From assembly GCF_022870905.1 (NCBI RefSeq), contig NZ_CP091510.1:186001-250000 (forward strand): a stretch of DNA of 64,000 nt, read 5' to 3'. A program made the translations under genes and the position numbers. Source of the stretch: Neisseria arctica (lineage in GTDB: Bacteria > Pseudomonadota > Gammaproteobacteria > Burkholderiales > Neisseriaceae). Shown in pieces: positions 47,245 through 57,888 of this stretch. The notes under the pieces are model-generated. The model worked only from the letters and a program-made list of their open reading frames with translations. It was not told the DNA's origin and searched no databases. Position 1 is the stretch's first letter. Every line of letters begins with the position of its first letter.

Positions 47245-48420
47245 CTATGCGACGTACTCTTTAAGTAGTGTCAAATTTAGCTTATTCAAAACAGATCCTA
47301 TATCTTGCCATGCCCGTAATCCAATTCGAAGACGCTTGCAATCTAAAGGTATTGGATAGGTATATAGTTTTTCAACAGATATATCATTATCTTGGCCGCT
47401 AATATAATTAAAAAAACCAATTTCAGAATTATTAGATTTTTTAAAAAAGCCATCTGGAGGAGCAATGCCATCAAAATCTATAGTAAATAAGGCAGGAATC
47501 TGATGGGTTCCACTAGTTGTTAATTTAATTAGTAACTTTAATTTATTAAATCCAAATCCTTCTAGGGAGATCCACTCGGACCAGCATATATTGGTTTTTA
47601 GATTAACATGAGAATTTAATTCGAATTGTTTTATAAAATTAATAATTTCTTCGAATTCTCCTTTAGTATTTATTTTTTTCTCTGTAAGATGTATAAAATC
47701 TTTATTATTTTTTTCTGTGTTTTTAATATGGATATCTGTATATTTTTTAAATAACTCCAGTGATTCAGATATATTGTATATTACGGCATGTTGGTTATTA
47801 GGCCTAACTTCTAAATACATTTTTTGTCTAATTCCATGTAAATGTCTTAGAAATGGAAATCCTTGCTCACTAAAGTAATTTAAACCTTCTAGTTGATTAA
47901 AAGTAATAATGAAAACAGTATCAGTCGCTGTCTTGATCACTCTTGTCAAATCATTGTATTTAGATGATTCATCACCATTTAATACATACTCTAAGCAAGA
48001 TTTCATATTTTTGTTATGTAAAATATAAGTAGATCCTAAAAGTTTAGTTTGTGGGACATTGGCATAAACTGCAGCAACATTATTTAGATATCCATGTAAT
48101 ATAGCAGCATATCCTCCCATGCTACTTCCCCAGCAGAAAACTTGCTCTGAGTTACACTCGTACTTTAACTTGGTAATGATTTGTTTTATTGCATTGATCC
48201 AAAAAAAATCCCCCTCTTCACCAAGGAACCAAGAGCCGATATCTTCATGACCAAATGTATCCATAATTGCAACAACATTTATATTAGGATCTCTAAATTT
48301 AGCTGGAATTTTATTATATCCAGCACCGTGAAAAATAATTAAAATCGGAGCTGAAGTTTGTTGTGCTTTAAAGTGATAGTATAGGAACTCTCTTCCGTTT
48401 AATATTAGTTTATTTAACAT
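47245..48420 (-). CDS. Alpha/beta-hydrolase-fold protein, putative capsule O-acyltransferase or esterase
   Basis: A 391-residue AT-rich gene in the capsule synthesis block. The N-terminal half is an alpha/beta-hydrolase: FHGAGYN oxyanion region at 30-36, the nucleophile elbow WGSSMGGYAAILHG with Ser100, and a likely catalytic His210 in RPNNQHAVIYN. The acid residue is not obvious. The C-terminal half (about 250-391) looks beta-rich, possibly carbohydrate binding (CWSEWISLEGFGFNKLKLLI). The serogroup A meningococcal O-acetyltransferase CsaC also has a hydrolase fold, so capsule O-acetylation is one idea; a deacylase is another. Its start overlaps the preceding glycosyltransferase gene by 11 bp. 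Confidence 0.75.
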   Translation of the reverse strand: MLNKLILNGREFLYYHFKAQQTSAPILIIFHGAGYNKIPAKFRDPNINVVAIMDTFGHEDIGSWFLGEEGDFFWINAIKQIITKLKYECNSEQVFCWGSSMGGYAAILHGYLNNVAAVYANVPQTKLLGSTYILHNKNMKSCLEYVLNGDESSKYNDLTRVIKTATDTVFIITFNQLEGLNYFSEQGFPFLRHLHGIRQKMYLEVRPNNQHAVIYNISESLELFKKYTDIHIKNTEKNNKDFIHLTEKKINTKGEFEEIINFIKQFELNSHVNLKTNICWSEWISLEGFGFNKLKLLIKLTTSGTHQIPALFTIDFDGIAPPDGFFKKSNNSEIGFFNYISGQDNDISVEKLYTYPIPLDCKRLRIGLRAWQDIGSVLNKLNLTLLKEYVA

Positions 48421-51166
48421 TATTTGATCCTGAAATTATTGATGTAATTTGATTAAATATGATGTTTTTTCCATAATTATCTATAATGTAGTTTCTATTT
48501 TCTTGTAGTGTTTGCTCATTTTTTTTGTGTAAAAAATTCAGTATATGATTTTTGGCAGCATAAATAGAATCTACAATCCAATCATCTCTATAAATTGTAT
48601 GAGCTTCTTCCCAGCTCCATACTATAGGAATACAACCTGCTAATACACCATCAGCTAATGCATAGTGGAAAGATTCTGAATCTGAGGGTGACAATATAAA
48701 GTCAACATCCTGATACCATAAAGCAACATCATTTCCCCAATCGTCAAATATGATTTTATTAGATAGCCCTTTTGCTTCAATATTTTTATAAATATTATAA
48801 TAATATTCCATTTCTTGAGCGCGACTTGGTGCTTTCATCATTTCCATATTTTCAGGGCGGTGTCCTTTTATTCTTAATTCAGCATCAATCCCTTCTTTTA
48901 ATAAAGCTTCTAATGTATCTACTGCTCTATCTAATCTTTTTAGTTGGGGAACGATACCAACCATGCCTAATACAACTTTGTTAGGATTTTTTTTGAAATT
49001 TTTAATTGGTTTAAATTCATCATCAAATACAAAATTTGGAATGACAATAGTTTTTTCAATAGGAATTCTAAATAATTTAATATATTCATCTCGTATTCGT
49101 TTAGATACAAAAATTACTTTTGTTACTTTGTTAAAGTCAATTTGCTTGCCGAATTTTTGTGCGCGTTCTCGTATTTCTTGTGCATGAACACGGATATACA
49201 GTGGCTTATTTTCAATATTATTCCTAGAAAACCAAACTGCATTAGCAAGTCCCCATTCACAAAAAATAATATCGGCATTGTTATAGTTATTCTTTGTTTT
49301 TTGAAGGTTTATAACCTGCCCCCACTCCCACTTATCTCGTATAACTCTTCGTCCATTAGACTTTAATTGAGAAATATAGCCATCAATAAATTTGAAATCA
49401 TGGCTAGCAAAACAGATCAGAGGTTCATTTACTTGTGAATTTATTATATTAAAGGGCTGAAGTTTTTTAATGCGCTGGGCAACATTGCTAATTGAATGTT
49501 TGATTTCTAAATGCTTTGCTATTTTAGATAAATCATATACGGTATTTTTATTTTCCATAATTTGATTAAAATCATCTTGATTGCGAACATAAAAAGGATA
49601 ATTCTCTCCAAGTTCATTTTTATGAATAGTGCTAGGGTAGCATATTAATTTTTGTTGCATTGCTATAGCTTCAAGTAGTTTAGTTGAAAGCTCTAGTGTA
49701 TTATCTTCAAAGAATCCGGGTCGATATGCCCAAACATAATCCATTTCTTTAAGTAAATTTATACATTGTTCTCGATTAAAGGTGGTGTAGTGTTCGGCAC
49801 CTGATTGGCTAATTAATTGATGAATTTTAGCTACAAAAGGCTTTCTTTGCTCTCCGGGGGCTGAAATTTTATTGGCTGCAATAAATAGTTTTATTTTTAA
49901 GTTTTTATTAGTTTTGTTAAAATCTTTTGCCCATGTAAGTAATTCCTCTACCCCCCAATTGGGCATAATTTTTCCTGCATAGCCAATTTTTATTTCTAAT
50001 ACATCTGATTTTTTAGTAGGATTAGAAAGCTTAGGTTGAAATATTTGATCTGGTAAGGATGGCGGCAAATATGCATAGTTATTGTGCTCATAACCAATCA
50101 ATGAAAATATTTTATTTTTCATCTCTTGCGTTTGAATTAATAATAATCTTGATTGTAAGGCAATATTTTTAACTAAACGGGTTTTTTCCTCACTAATTTC
50201 AATTTTTCCATCTTTAACTTCATAAAAATCAGTAATATATGATATGCTTCTATACTTAAATTGTCTGTTTGAAATAAGCTCATTAGCTGCCGTAACACCA
50301 CGAACAAAAACACCTCTTAACTGTGGGTGTATGCCATCGATAGTACGAATAATTTCTAATGCCATTTTTTCATCTAATAAATTTAAATTAGAATAGTCAG
50401 TAGGTTGTAGCAAAATTATATTCTCAATATTTTTAATGTTGGAAATAATAATGTTATTTCGTAAATTTTCTTTTAGTAACAATATAGTTTTGTAGTTGGT
50501 TGCCAGTATATCTGATACAGAAGACATCCAAATAGATGAGCCATCGGCAATGTTAGGAGAAATATTTGCGTAAATCAGATATGTATCTTGATCAAGTACT
50601 GTAGATAATTTTTCAGTTAGTTTTTGCAAGTGGATTGTAGGAGATGGAATTGTAGTTTCTGGTGAGTTGATGGATGCATGTGTTTTGCTAATTAGGCCAA
50701 TTTCTTGAATTTCAAAATCTAAATTAGAGGCTGTTATTAATTTAACCATTAAAAAATTAGTATTTTTGTGAATGTTAATTGATGCCCCACTTTGATATAA
50801 GCTATTTCTACTTCTTCCTCCTCCTATATAACTTAACATGCCTGTTTCTCCAAGAGAAAGGCCTAATTTTTTAGCGATATATTGGCTTTGAGATGCTCCA
50901 CTTATTTCAAAAGTTGCCCAAGCCAGCTTACGATTTTTATGTAGGGGGGTGCTTTTATGTCTTATAATTAAATCATATCTGTCTTTTGGTAAGTTATTAA
51001 AAACAAATACTTTATTTTGTATTTTACTAAAATTGTTGGCATTAAAAAACGTATTACATGGTACAATAATAATATTATTATCCTTAAACAATTTATTGAT
51101 TTTTCTTAATTGTTTTTTACTTCTAAAATATGAAAATATAGAATTAATAATAGATTGAATAGTCAT
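48410..51166 (-). CDS. Large double-domain glycosyltransferase, putative capsule polymerase
   Basis: A 918-residue, strongly AT-rich gene. The N-terminal 300 residues match no family I can name. Residues about 330-560 resemble a GT-B module (IKIGYAGKIMPNWGVEELLT, FFEDNTLELSTKLLEAIAMQ). Residues about 590-915 are a second, GT4-like module (VVLGMVGIVPQLKRLDRAVD, AELRIKGHRP, FILSPSDSESFHYALADGVL then AGCIPIVWSWEEA, with the ExxxxxxxE-type donor site). Two catalytic modules in one chain suit a bifunctional polymerase that adds alternating sugars. Its position between the hydrolase and wecC supports a capsule role. The sugar specificity cannot be read. Confidence 0.78.
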   Translation of the reverse strand: MTIQSIINSIFSYFRSKKQLRKINKLFKDNNIIIVPCNTFFNANNFSKIQNKVFVFNNLPKDRYDLIIRHKSTPLHKNRKLAWATFEISGASQSQYIAKKLGLSLGETGMLSYIGGGRSRNSLYQSGASINIHKNTNFLMVKLITASNLDFEIQEIGLISKTHASINSPETTIPSPTIHLQKLTEKLSTVLDQDTYLIYANISPNIADGSSIWMSSVSDILATNYKTILLLKENLRNNIIISNIKNIENIILLQPTDYSNLNLLDEKMALEIIRTIDGIHPQLRGVFVRGVTAANELISNRQFKYRSISYITDFYEVKDGKIEISEEKTRLVKNIALQSRLLLIQTQEMKNKIFSLIGYEHNNYAYLPPSLPDQIFQPKLSNPTKKSDVLEIKIGYAGKIMPNWGVEELLTWAKDFNKTNKNLKIKLFIAANKISAPGEQRKPFVAKIHQLISQSGAEHYTTFNREQCINLLKEMDYVWAYRPGFFEDNTLELSTKLLEAIAMQQKLICYPSTIHKNELGENYPFYVRNQDDFNQIMENKNTVYDLSKIAKHLEIKHSISNVAQRIKKLQPFNIINSQVNEPLICFASHDFKFIDGYISQLKSNGRRVIRDKWEWGQVINLQKTKNNYNNADIIFCEWGLANAVWFSRNNIENKPLYIRVHAQEIRERAQKFGKQIDFNKVTKVIFVSKRIRDEYIKLFRIPIEKTIVIPNFVFDDEFKPIKNFKKNPNKVVLGMVGIVPQLKRLDRAVDTLEALLKEGIDAELRIKGHRPENMEMMKAPSRAQEMEYYYNIYKNIEAKGLSNKIIFDDWGNDVALWYQDVDFILSPSDSESFHYALADGVLAGCIPIVWSWEEAHTIYRDDWIVDSIYAAKNHILNFLHKKNEQTLQENRNYIIDNYGKNIIFNQITSIISGSNNVK

Positions 51167-51246
51167 TGGGATTTATCTTTGAAATACCTATGAAAATAAT
51201 TTGCCATTACCTTAATAAAGATAATGGCACAAGTATACGAGGTTAT

Positions 51247-52515
51247 TTACAAAATACCTTTTGTATCTACAATAACCGCATCCACAGAGGCCGTCTGAAT
51301 CGCTTTAAATTCTTTGTGGTCAACCAAAACTACCAAAACATCGGCTTCTTCCAATGCTTTGTCTAGTTTGGCGTGGCGGATATTTTTGGCTGCAAGTTTG
51401 GCCGGCAGGGTTTCAACGTTCGGCTCAACCGCCAAAATCTGATTGGGATATTTCTCTGCCAGTTGTTCGGTAATCTTTAAGGCAGGGCTTTCGCGCAAGT
51501 CGTCGATATCGGGTTTGAATGCTAATCCCAAGCAGGCGATTTTGATGTCGGCTATGGTTTTGCCGGGGGTTTTCTGCAAAGCTTCAATTACTGCGCCGTT
51601 GATTTTGCCGATAACCCATTCGGGCTTGCCATCGTTTACCAGGCGTGCGGTGTGGATCAGTTTGGCTAAGTCGGGTGTTTTGTTAACGATAAACCACGGA
51701 TCGACGGCAATGCAGTGGCCTCCTACGCCGCAGCCCGGTTGCAGGATGTTGACACGGGGGTGGCGGTTGGCGAGTGAAATCAATTCCCACACGTTGATAT
51801 CCAGTTTGTCGCAAATAATGGAAAGTTCGTTGGCAAAGGCGATGTTTACGTCGCGGAAAGAGTTTTCGGTTAGTTTGCACATTTCTGCTGTTCTGGCATT
51901 GGTAATAATGCAATTCCCCTTGACAAAGGTTTTGTATAGAGCAGCGGCTTGTTCTGAACATTTTTTAGTCATACCGCCGATGATTCGATCATTTTCTATC
52001 AATTCCCTCATAACCTGACCAGGTAGAACCCTTTCGGGGCAATGTGCGATACGAATATCTGATGCTTCTCCAGTTTGCTGGGGGAAGGTTAGATCAGGGC
52101 GTGCCAAGGCAAGCCAATCTGCCATTTGTTCGGTTGCGCCAACTGGTGAAGTAGATTCGAGTATAACTAAACCACCTTTCTTTAATACGGGAGCAATTGC
52201 ATTGCAGGCTGCTTTAATATAGCTTAAATCAGGTTCGTGATTATTACCTTTAAACGGTGTTGGAACAGCAATCAAAAATGCTTGCGCAGGCTCTGGAGTT
52301 AGAGTAGCTCGTAATATTCCTTTTGATACACAGTCGTGTACTGCGGTATCAAGATCAGGTTCTACAATGTGGATTTTCCCTTGATTGATTATTTCAACAG
52401 CATGTTGATTTACATCAACACCAATAACATTGATACCGTGTTGGGCAAAAACGGCCGCAGTTGGTAAACCGATATAGCCGAGTCCAATTACCGAGATAGT
52501 GTTAAATTGAGACAT
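51247..52515 (-). CDS. wecC: UDP-N-acetyl-D-mannosamine dehydrogenase
   Basis: A 422-residue NAD-dependent nucleotide-sugar dehydrogenase converting UDP-ManNAc to UDP-ManNAcA. The Rossmann start is VIGLGYIGLPTAAVFAQHGI. The substrate-binding and catalytic region includes ESTSPVGATEQMADWL, CPERVLPG, NARTAEMCKLTENSFRDVNI and the catalytic cysteine block ILQPGCGVGGHCIAVDP. The C-terminal NAD half has GLAFKPDIDDLRESPAL. Together with wecB just upstream it makes a two-step route from UDP-GlcNAc to UDP-ManNAcA. A DUS lies near its 3' end (about 51288), at the border of the AT-rich block. Confidence 0.94.
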   Translation of the reverse strand: MSQFNTISVIGLGYIGLPTAAVFAQHGINVIGVDVNQHAVEIINQGKIHIVEPDLDTAVHDCVSKGILRATLTPEPAQAFLIAVPTPFKGNNHEPDLSYIKAACNAIAPVLKKGGLVILESTSPVGATEQMADWLALARPDLTFPQQTGEASDIRIAHCPERVLPGQVMRELIENDRIIGGMTKKCSEQAAALYKTFVKGNCIITNARTAEMCKLTENSFRDVNIAFANELSIICDKLDINVWELISLANRHPRVNILQPGCGVGGHCIAVDPWFIVNKTPDLAKLIHTARLVNDGKPEWVIGKINGAVIEALQKTPGKTIADIKIACLGLAFKPDIDDLRESPALKITEQLAEKYPNQILAVEPNVETLPAKLAAKNIRHAKLDKALEEADVLVVLVDHKEFKAIQTASVDAVIVDTKGIL

Positions 52516-52536
52516 AATTTTCCTTTAATGAGAAGT

Positions 52537-53661
52537 TTAATTAATTTTTTTTAATATATTCAATATTTTTTCTACTGCAGTACCATCCCCGTAAGGGTTA
52601 TGGGAGTCTGCCATTTTTTTGTATTCCTGTGGTTCTGTGAGCAGAATATGGACATTTTTGACAATTGACTCTTGTGCGGTGCCAACGAGTTTTACAGTTC
52701 CAGCTATAACTGCTTCTGGACGTTCGGTTGTATCTCGCATTACTAAAACAGGTTTGCCTAATGAAGGCGCTTCTTCTTGTATACCGCCGGAATCGGTTAA
52801 GATAATCGAAGAAATTTTCATTAAATATACAAATGAAAAATAATCTAATGGTTCAATGAGGTGGATATTTGCTCGATTTGCAAGTAGGCGATTAACCGGT
52901 TGTTGGACATTGGGATTAAGATGGACGGGATATACGAACTGTACCTCAGGGTGCATGAGACTTAATGTTGAGATGGCTCGACATATATTCTCAAAACCTT
53001 GTCCAAAATTTTCCCTTCGATGTCCTGTAATTAAAACTATTTTACCATTGTTTAAAAAAGAAAAATTTTCCTGATAGTGCTGTATGAGTTGAGGGTTTGA
53101 TTCTATTTTATTACATGCTAAGAACAAGGCGTCGATTACAGTATTTCCTGTTGTATAGATGGTATCTTCGGAGATACCTTCATTTAGTAAATTTATTTTA
53201 ACATTTTCTGTGGGGGCAAAATGATATTTGGCTATGGCACCGGTAATTTTTCTATTTCCTTCTTCGGGCCATGGAGAATAAATATTGTGTGTACGAAGTC
53301 CTGCTTCGACATGAGCAATATCAATTTTATTATAGTATGCTGCAAGAGAAGTAGCTAATGTAGTTGAGGTATCTCCATGTACAAAGATAATATCAGGGCA
53401 GTAGTCATCAATAACATATTGTATTTTATTTAAAATATTAGATGTTATTGATGATAATGTTTGTTGGCCATTCATGATATCCAAGTCGTAATCAGGTGTA
53501 ATGTCAAATAAATCTAAGACTTGATCTAGCATTTGGCGATGTTGTGCAGTAACGCACACTTTAAAATCAAAATTTTGTTGTTTTAAACCCTCTATTAAGG
53601 GTGCCATTTTAATTGCCTCGGGGCGAGTTCCAAAGACAATAAGTAGTTTTTTTTCCGTCAT
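52537..53661 (-). CDS. wecB: UDP-N-acetylglucosamine 2-epimerase (non-hydrolysing)
   Basis: A 374-residue epimerase interconverting UDP-GlcNAc and UDP-ManNAc. Motifs are LIVFGTRPEAIKMAPLIEGL, FVHGDTSTTLATSLAAYYN, IAHVEAGLRTHNIYSPWPEE, TGHRRENFGQGFENI and LTDSGGIQEEAPSLGKPVLV. The hydrolysing SiaA type used for sialic acid capsules is not expected here because a dehydrogenase, not a sialic acid synthase, follows. It is the first gene of the capsule synthesis operon; wecC starts 21 bp after its stop. It is preceded by a long AT-rich spacer that should hold the operon promoter. Confidence 0.95.
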   Translation of the reverse strand: MTEKKLLIVFGTRPEAIKMAPLIEGLKQQNFDFKVCVTAQHRQMLDQVLDLFDITPDYDLDIMNGQQTLSSITSNILNKIQYVIDDYCPDIIFVHGDTSTTLATSLAAYYNKIDIAHVEAGLRTHNIYSPWPEEGNRKITGAIAKYHFAPTENVKINLLNEGISEDTIYTTGNTVIDALFLACNKIESNPQLIQHYQENFSFLNNGKIVLITGHRRENFGQGFENICRAISTLSLMHPEVQFVYPVHLNPNVQQPVNRLLANRANIHLIEPLDYFSFVYLMKISSIILTDSGGIQEEAPSLGKPVLVMRDTTERPEAVIAGTVKLVGTAQESIVKNVHILLTEPQEYKKMADSHNPYGDGTAVEKILNILKKIN

Positions 53662-54386
53662 AGTGTTATGGTCTAATGTTAATGTTGTAGGGATAATAAT
53701 TATTTGAATGAGTTGATTATTAAAAAATTAGCACTTTAATATATAGGCAGAGATGATTCAAAACGTTTGAAATAGCCTTATGAAGAGAAAGGTGTTTTAA
53801 GTTACATAAATATCTAACTTGAGTTTGTTTAAATTGAAGCCGCAATGTTTATTATGAAGTATATTGATAGAATAGTTTTAGGATGGTTCTGATAAATTTG
53901 CTATCAATAATATTATTACAATAGTAAATAACTTGGGAATTGTAACCCTAAGTTATAATATTGGCAAGTAGTCATTTGTTTTATGTAAATTTTATAGCTC
54001 ACTAAATTTAGTAGAAGCTATAATATTATGGGATTCATAGAGTATTTTGGTTTGTTAAGAGAACTGATTTATTCTAAGAGTTCGGGATTTATTGTTATTT
54101 TCACACTCTTAAGCAATAAGTAAATGTGGATACGAAGCTGAGGACGGTGATTTTTGGAAGGTGAATGTTTATTTTAAAATGAATGTTTTTAAATTGATAG
54201 TTGTTTGGTATTAGTTTAATGCATTGCAAAATGAAAATATGTTTTTGGAATATCCTACTTTTCAAAAGTGTTTATAAGTTTATAATAGGCAAATTGTACT
54301 TGTGTTGTAAGCACTGCCATCAATCAAAATTAACACTACTTTTTTTAAGGCAGTAGTGTTAATTTCAGATTTAGAATTTTGTTAAG
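53662..54386. other. 725-bp AT-rich spacer in the capsule locus
   Basis: No gene can be supported. The spacer lies between wecB and kdsA, both on the minus strand, so it should carry the promoter of the wecB-kpsS operon. It also carries the 3' end of the kdsA unit: an inverted repeat AAATTAACACTACT/AGTAGTGTTAATTT at 54327-54365 may end kdsA transcripts, though the T-tract is weak. No DUS occurs here. It may be the remains of a lost gene, but I see no recognisable fragment. Confidence 0.5.
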
Positions 54387-55468
<1,082 letters not shown>

Positions 55469-56629
55469 ATGAAAAAAATATTTTTAAGTACAATATTTTT
55501 CTGCTCAATATTATCAGGGTGTGGCATGTTGCCATCTTCAGGGCCAGGAACTCAAAAAGTGATTGGCTTGCAACAGGGTCACTCAAATATGTTGCCTGAA
55601 GTCCAACTAATTGAAGTAGATGAAGCTGTCACATCTATGATGTACAGAAAAAAAATTAGCCAATCTTTTGGACAGTTTGCGGGGACGGCTGTATCTTCTG
55701 GAACTGTTAATATTGGTGACATTTTAGATATTACCATTTGGGAAGCACCTCCGGCTGTCCTATTCGGCGGATCCTTGGGCGCGGCTGGTTCGGGCTCCGC
55801 GCAGTTGACTAAGTTGCCGGAGCAGATAGTTACAGCAAAGGGTATGATTTCGGTACCATTTGTAGGTGATATTTTCGTGGCGGGAAAAACACCCGTACAA
55901 ATTCAAGATTTGATTAAAGGCCGTCTGAAACGGATGGCGAACCAGCCTCAGGTCATGGTGCGTTTGGCTCAAAATAATACAGCTAATGTATCTGTGATCC
56001 GTGCCGGCAATAGTGTGCGCATGCCGTTGACCCCTGCAGGAGAAAGAGTGTTGGATGCAGTAGCGGCGGTAGGTGGTTCTTCTAGTAATGTTCAGGATAC
56101 CAATATTCAGCTTACGCGAGGGGACGAAGTAAAAACGGTAGCTTTGGAAGATTTGGTAGCTAATCCGCGGCAAAATATTTTATTGCGGCGCGGCGATATA
56201 GTGACGATTATCACTAACCCTTATACTTTTACTTCTATGGGTGCTGTGGGTAAATCACAAGAAATCGGCTTCTCTGCTCGAGGGTTATCTTTAGCGGAAG
56301 CAATTGGTCGCATGGGTGGTTTACAAGATAGACGTGCAGATGCCCGCGGAGTGTTTGTATTTAGATATACACCTTTGGGAGATTTGCCTAAAACTGATCA
56401 ATATAAGTGGTTGGCTAAGGGTTATGATATTGAAACGGAAGTGCCTGTAGTGTACCGCTTGAATTTGGCAGATGCCAACTCTTTATTTTGGATGCAGCGT
56501 TTCCCTGTAAGAAATAAAGATGTGTTGTATGTTTCTAATGCTCCGCTGGTGGAGGTGCAGAAATTTTTGCAGTTTGTTTTCTCTCCTGTGGTTAGTGGTG
56601 CGAATAGTATCAATAACATTGCCAACTAA
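55469..56629 (+). CDS. ctrA: Capsule polysaccharide export outer-membrane lipoprotein CtrA
   Basis: A Wza/KpsD-type outer-membrane polysaccharide export protein, 386 residues, forming the exit channel for capsule. The signal peptide MKKIFLSTIFFCSILSG ends in a lipobox with Cys at about residue 18 (SGCG). The polysaccharide export domain shows NIGDILDITIWEAPPAVLFG and MISVPFVGDIFVAGKTPVQI, followed by SLBB-like segments (NSVRMPLTPAGERVLDAVAA, ARGLSLAEAIGRMGGLQDRR). ATG 55469 is chosen over an in-frame codon at 55418 because it gives a proper signal peptide. A DUS occurs inside the gene (about 55919). Confidence 0.95.
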   Translation: MKKIFLSTIFFCSILSGCGMLPSSGPGTQKVIGLQQGHSNMLPEVQLIEVDEAVTSMMYRKKISQSFGQFAGTAVSSGTVNIGDILDITIWEAPPAVLFGGSLGAAGSGSAQLTKLPEQIVTAKGMISVPFVGDIFVAGKTPVQIQDLIKGRLKRMANQPQVMVRLAQNNTANVSVIRAGNSVRMPLTPAGERVLDAVAAVGGSSSNVQDTNIQLTRGDEVKTVALEDLVANPRQNILLRRGDIVTIITNPYTFTSMGAVGKSQEIGFSARGLSLAEAIGRMGGLQDRRADARGVFVFRYTPLGDLPKTDQYKWLAKGYDIETEVPVVYRLNLADANSLFWMQRFPVRNKDVLYVSNAPLVEVQKFLQFVFSPVVSGANSINNIAN

Positions 56630-56670
56630 TCCGTCCGAAGCTAAAAATTTCTATTTTAAAGTTGTGAAAA

Positions 56671-57888
56671 ATGTCAGAAAAAAATATGGCAAACCCTAAT
56701 ACACCCACAATCACCGCTGAGAATTTGGCAGCGGTAGAGGCAGAGAAAAAAGTTGTGGTAAATGGCGATTCGAAAAAGCTTAAGAGTTTAAAGAAGTTAA
56801 AAAAGCATACTTCACCATTATTTCTAATCACGGTATTACTACCTACTTTATGTTCCTTAATTTATTTTTCTTTTTGGGCCTCTGATCAATATACGTCGGA
56901 ATCCAGCTTTGTTGTTCGTTCTGCCAGAAATCAAAGCTCACTCACCGGCTTGGGAGCTTTGCTCCAGAGTGCGGGTTTTGCCCGTGCTCAAGATGATACG
57001 TATACGGTTCAAGCGTATATGCGTTCACGTTCTGCTTTGAATGAGTTGCAAAAACAATTACCTGTTCGTTCTTTTTATGAGAGCAAAGGTGATGTTTTTA
57101 GCCGTTTTAATGCGTTCGGCTTATGGGATTCCAATGAGGCTTTTTATCAATATTATGCCAAGAAGGTTGGTATTAACTTTGACTCTGTGGCGGGTATATC
57201 GGTATTAAGCGTTCAATCATTTGATGCCAAAGAATCGAAACAAATTAATGAAGCCTTATTGAAAAAAGGTGAAGAGTTAATTAACCAGCTTAATGATCGT
57301 GCCCGTAAAGATACTGTGGTATTTGCCGAGCAAAATGTACGTATAGCTGAGGAACGGGTAAAAGAATCTGCAGATAACTTGATGCTTTATCGCACCCAAA
57401 ACGGTATTTTTGATTTGAAGGAGCAATCAGGAGTACAAATGGGTTTGGTTTCGAAATTGCAGGATGAATTGATTGTGATTCAAACACAATTGGATCAGGT
57501 TCGCGCCGTAACACCCGATAATCCTCAAATTCCGGGCTTATTGGCAAGGGAAAAGAGCTTACGTAAAGAAATTGATATGCAAATGCAGAAAATTTCTGGA
57601 TCTGGTTCTAGCTCCATTGCCAGTAAAGCTGCTGAATATCAGCGTTTATTTATTGAAAATGAATTAGCAGAGAAGCAATTAGCCGCAGCGATGACCTCTT
57701 TGGAAAGCGCAAAGGCTGAGGCAGATCGACAACAGCTTTATTTGGAAGTAATTTCACGCCCAAGTGAACCCGATATGCCCCAAGCTCCAAGCCGACTATA
57801 TAACATTGTTGCTACGTTGATTATTAGTTTAATGATATATGGTGTTTTAAGTTTACTGACTGCTAGTGTACGCGAGCATAAAAATTAA
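56671..57888 (+). CDS. ctrB: Capsule export inner-membrane protein CtrB
   Basis: A KpsE/BexC-family polysaccharide co-polymerase-like protein of 405 residues that spans the periplasm and links the ABC transporter to CtrA. A cytoplasmic N-tail is followed by TM1 (LFLITVLLPTLCSLIYFSFWA). A long periplasmic part rich in coiled-coil heptads (about 200-350) follows, then the PxxP-like segment RPSEPDMPQAPSRLYNIVAT and TM2 (LIISLMIYGVLSLL). It starts 41 bp after ctrA, and its stop overlaps the ctrC start by one base. Confidence 0.95.
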   Translation: MSEKNMANPNTPTITAENLAAVEAEKKVVVNGDSKKLKSLKKLKKHTSPLFLITVLLPTLCSLIYFSFWASDQYTSESSFVVRSARNQSSLTGLGALLQSAGFARAQDDTYTVQAYMRSRSALNELQKQLPVRSFYESKGDVFSRFNAFGLWDSNEAFYQYYAKKVGINFDSVAGISVLSVQSFDAKESKQINEALLKKGEELINQLNDRARKDTVVFAEQNVRIAEERVKESADNLMLYRTQNGIFDLKEQSGVQMGLVSKLQDELIVIQTQLDQVRAVTPDNPQIPGLLAREKSLRKEIDMQMQKISGSGSSSIASKAAEYQRLFIENELAEKQLAAAMTSLESAKAEADRQQLYLEVISRPSEPDMPQAPSRLYNIVATLIISLMIYGVLSLLTASVREHKN

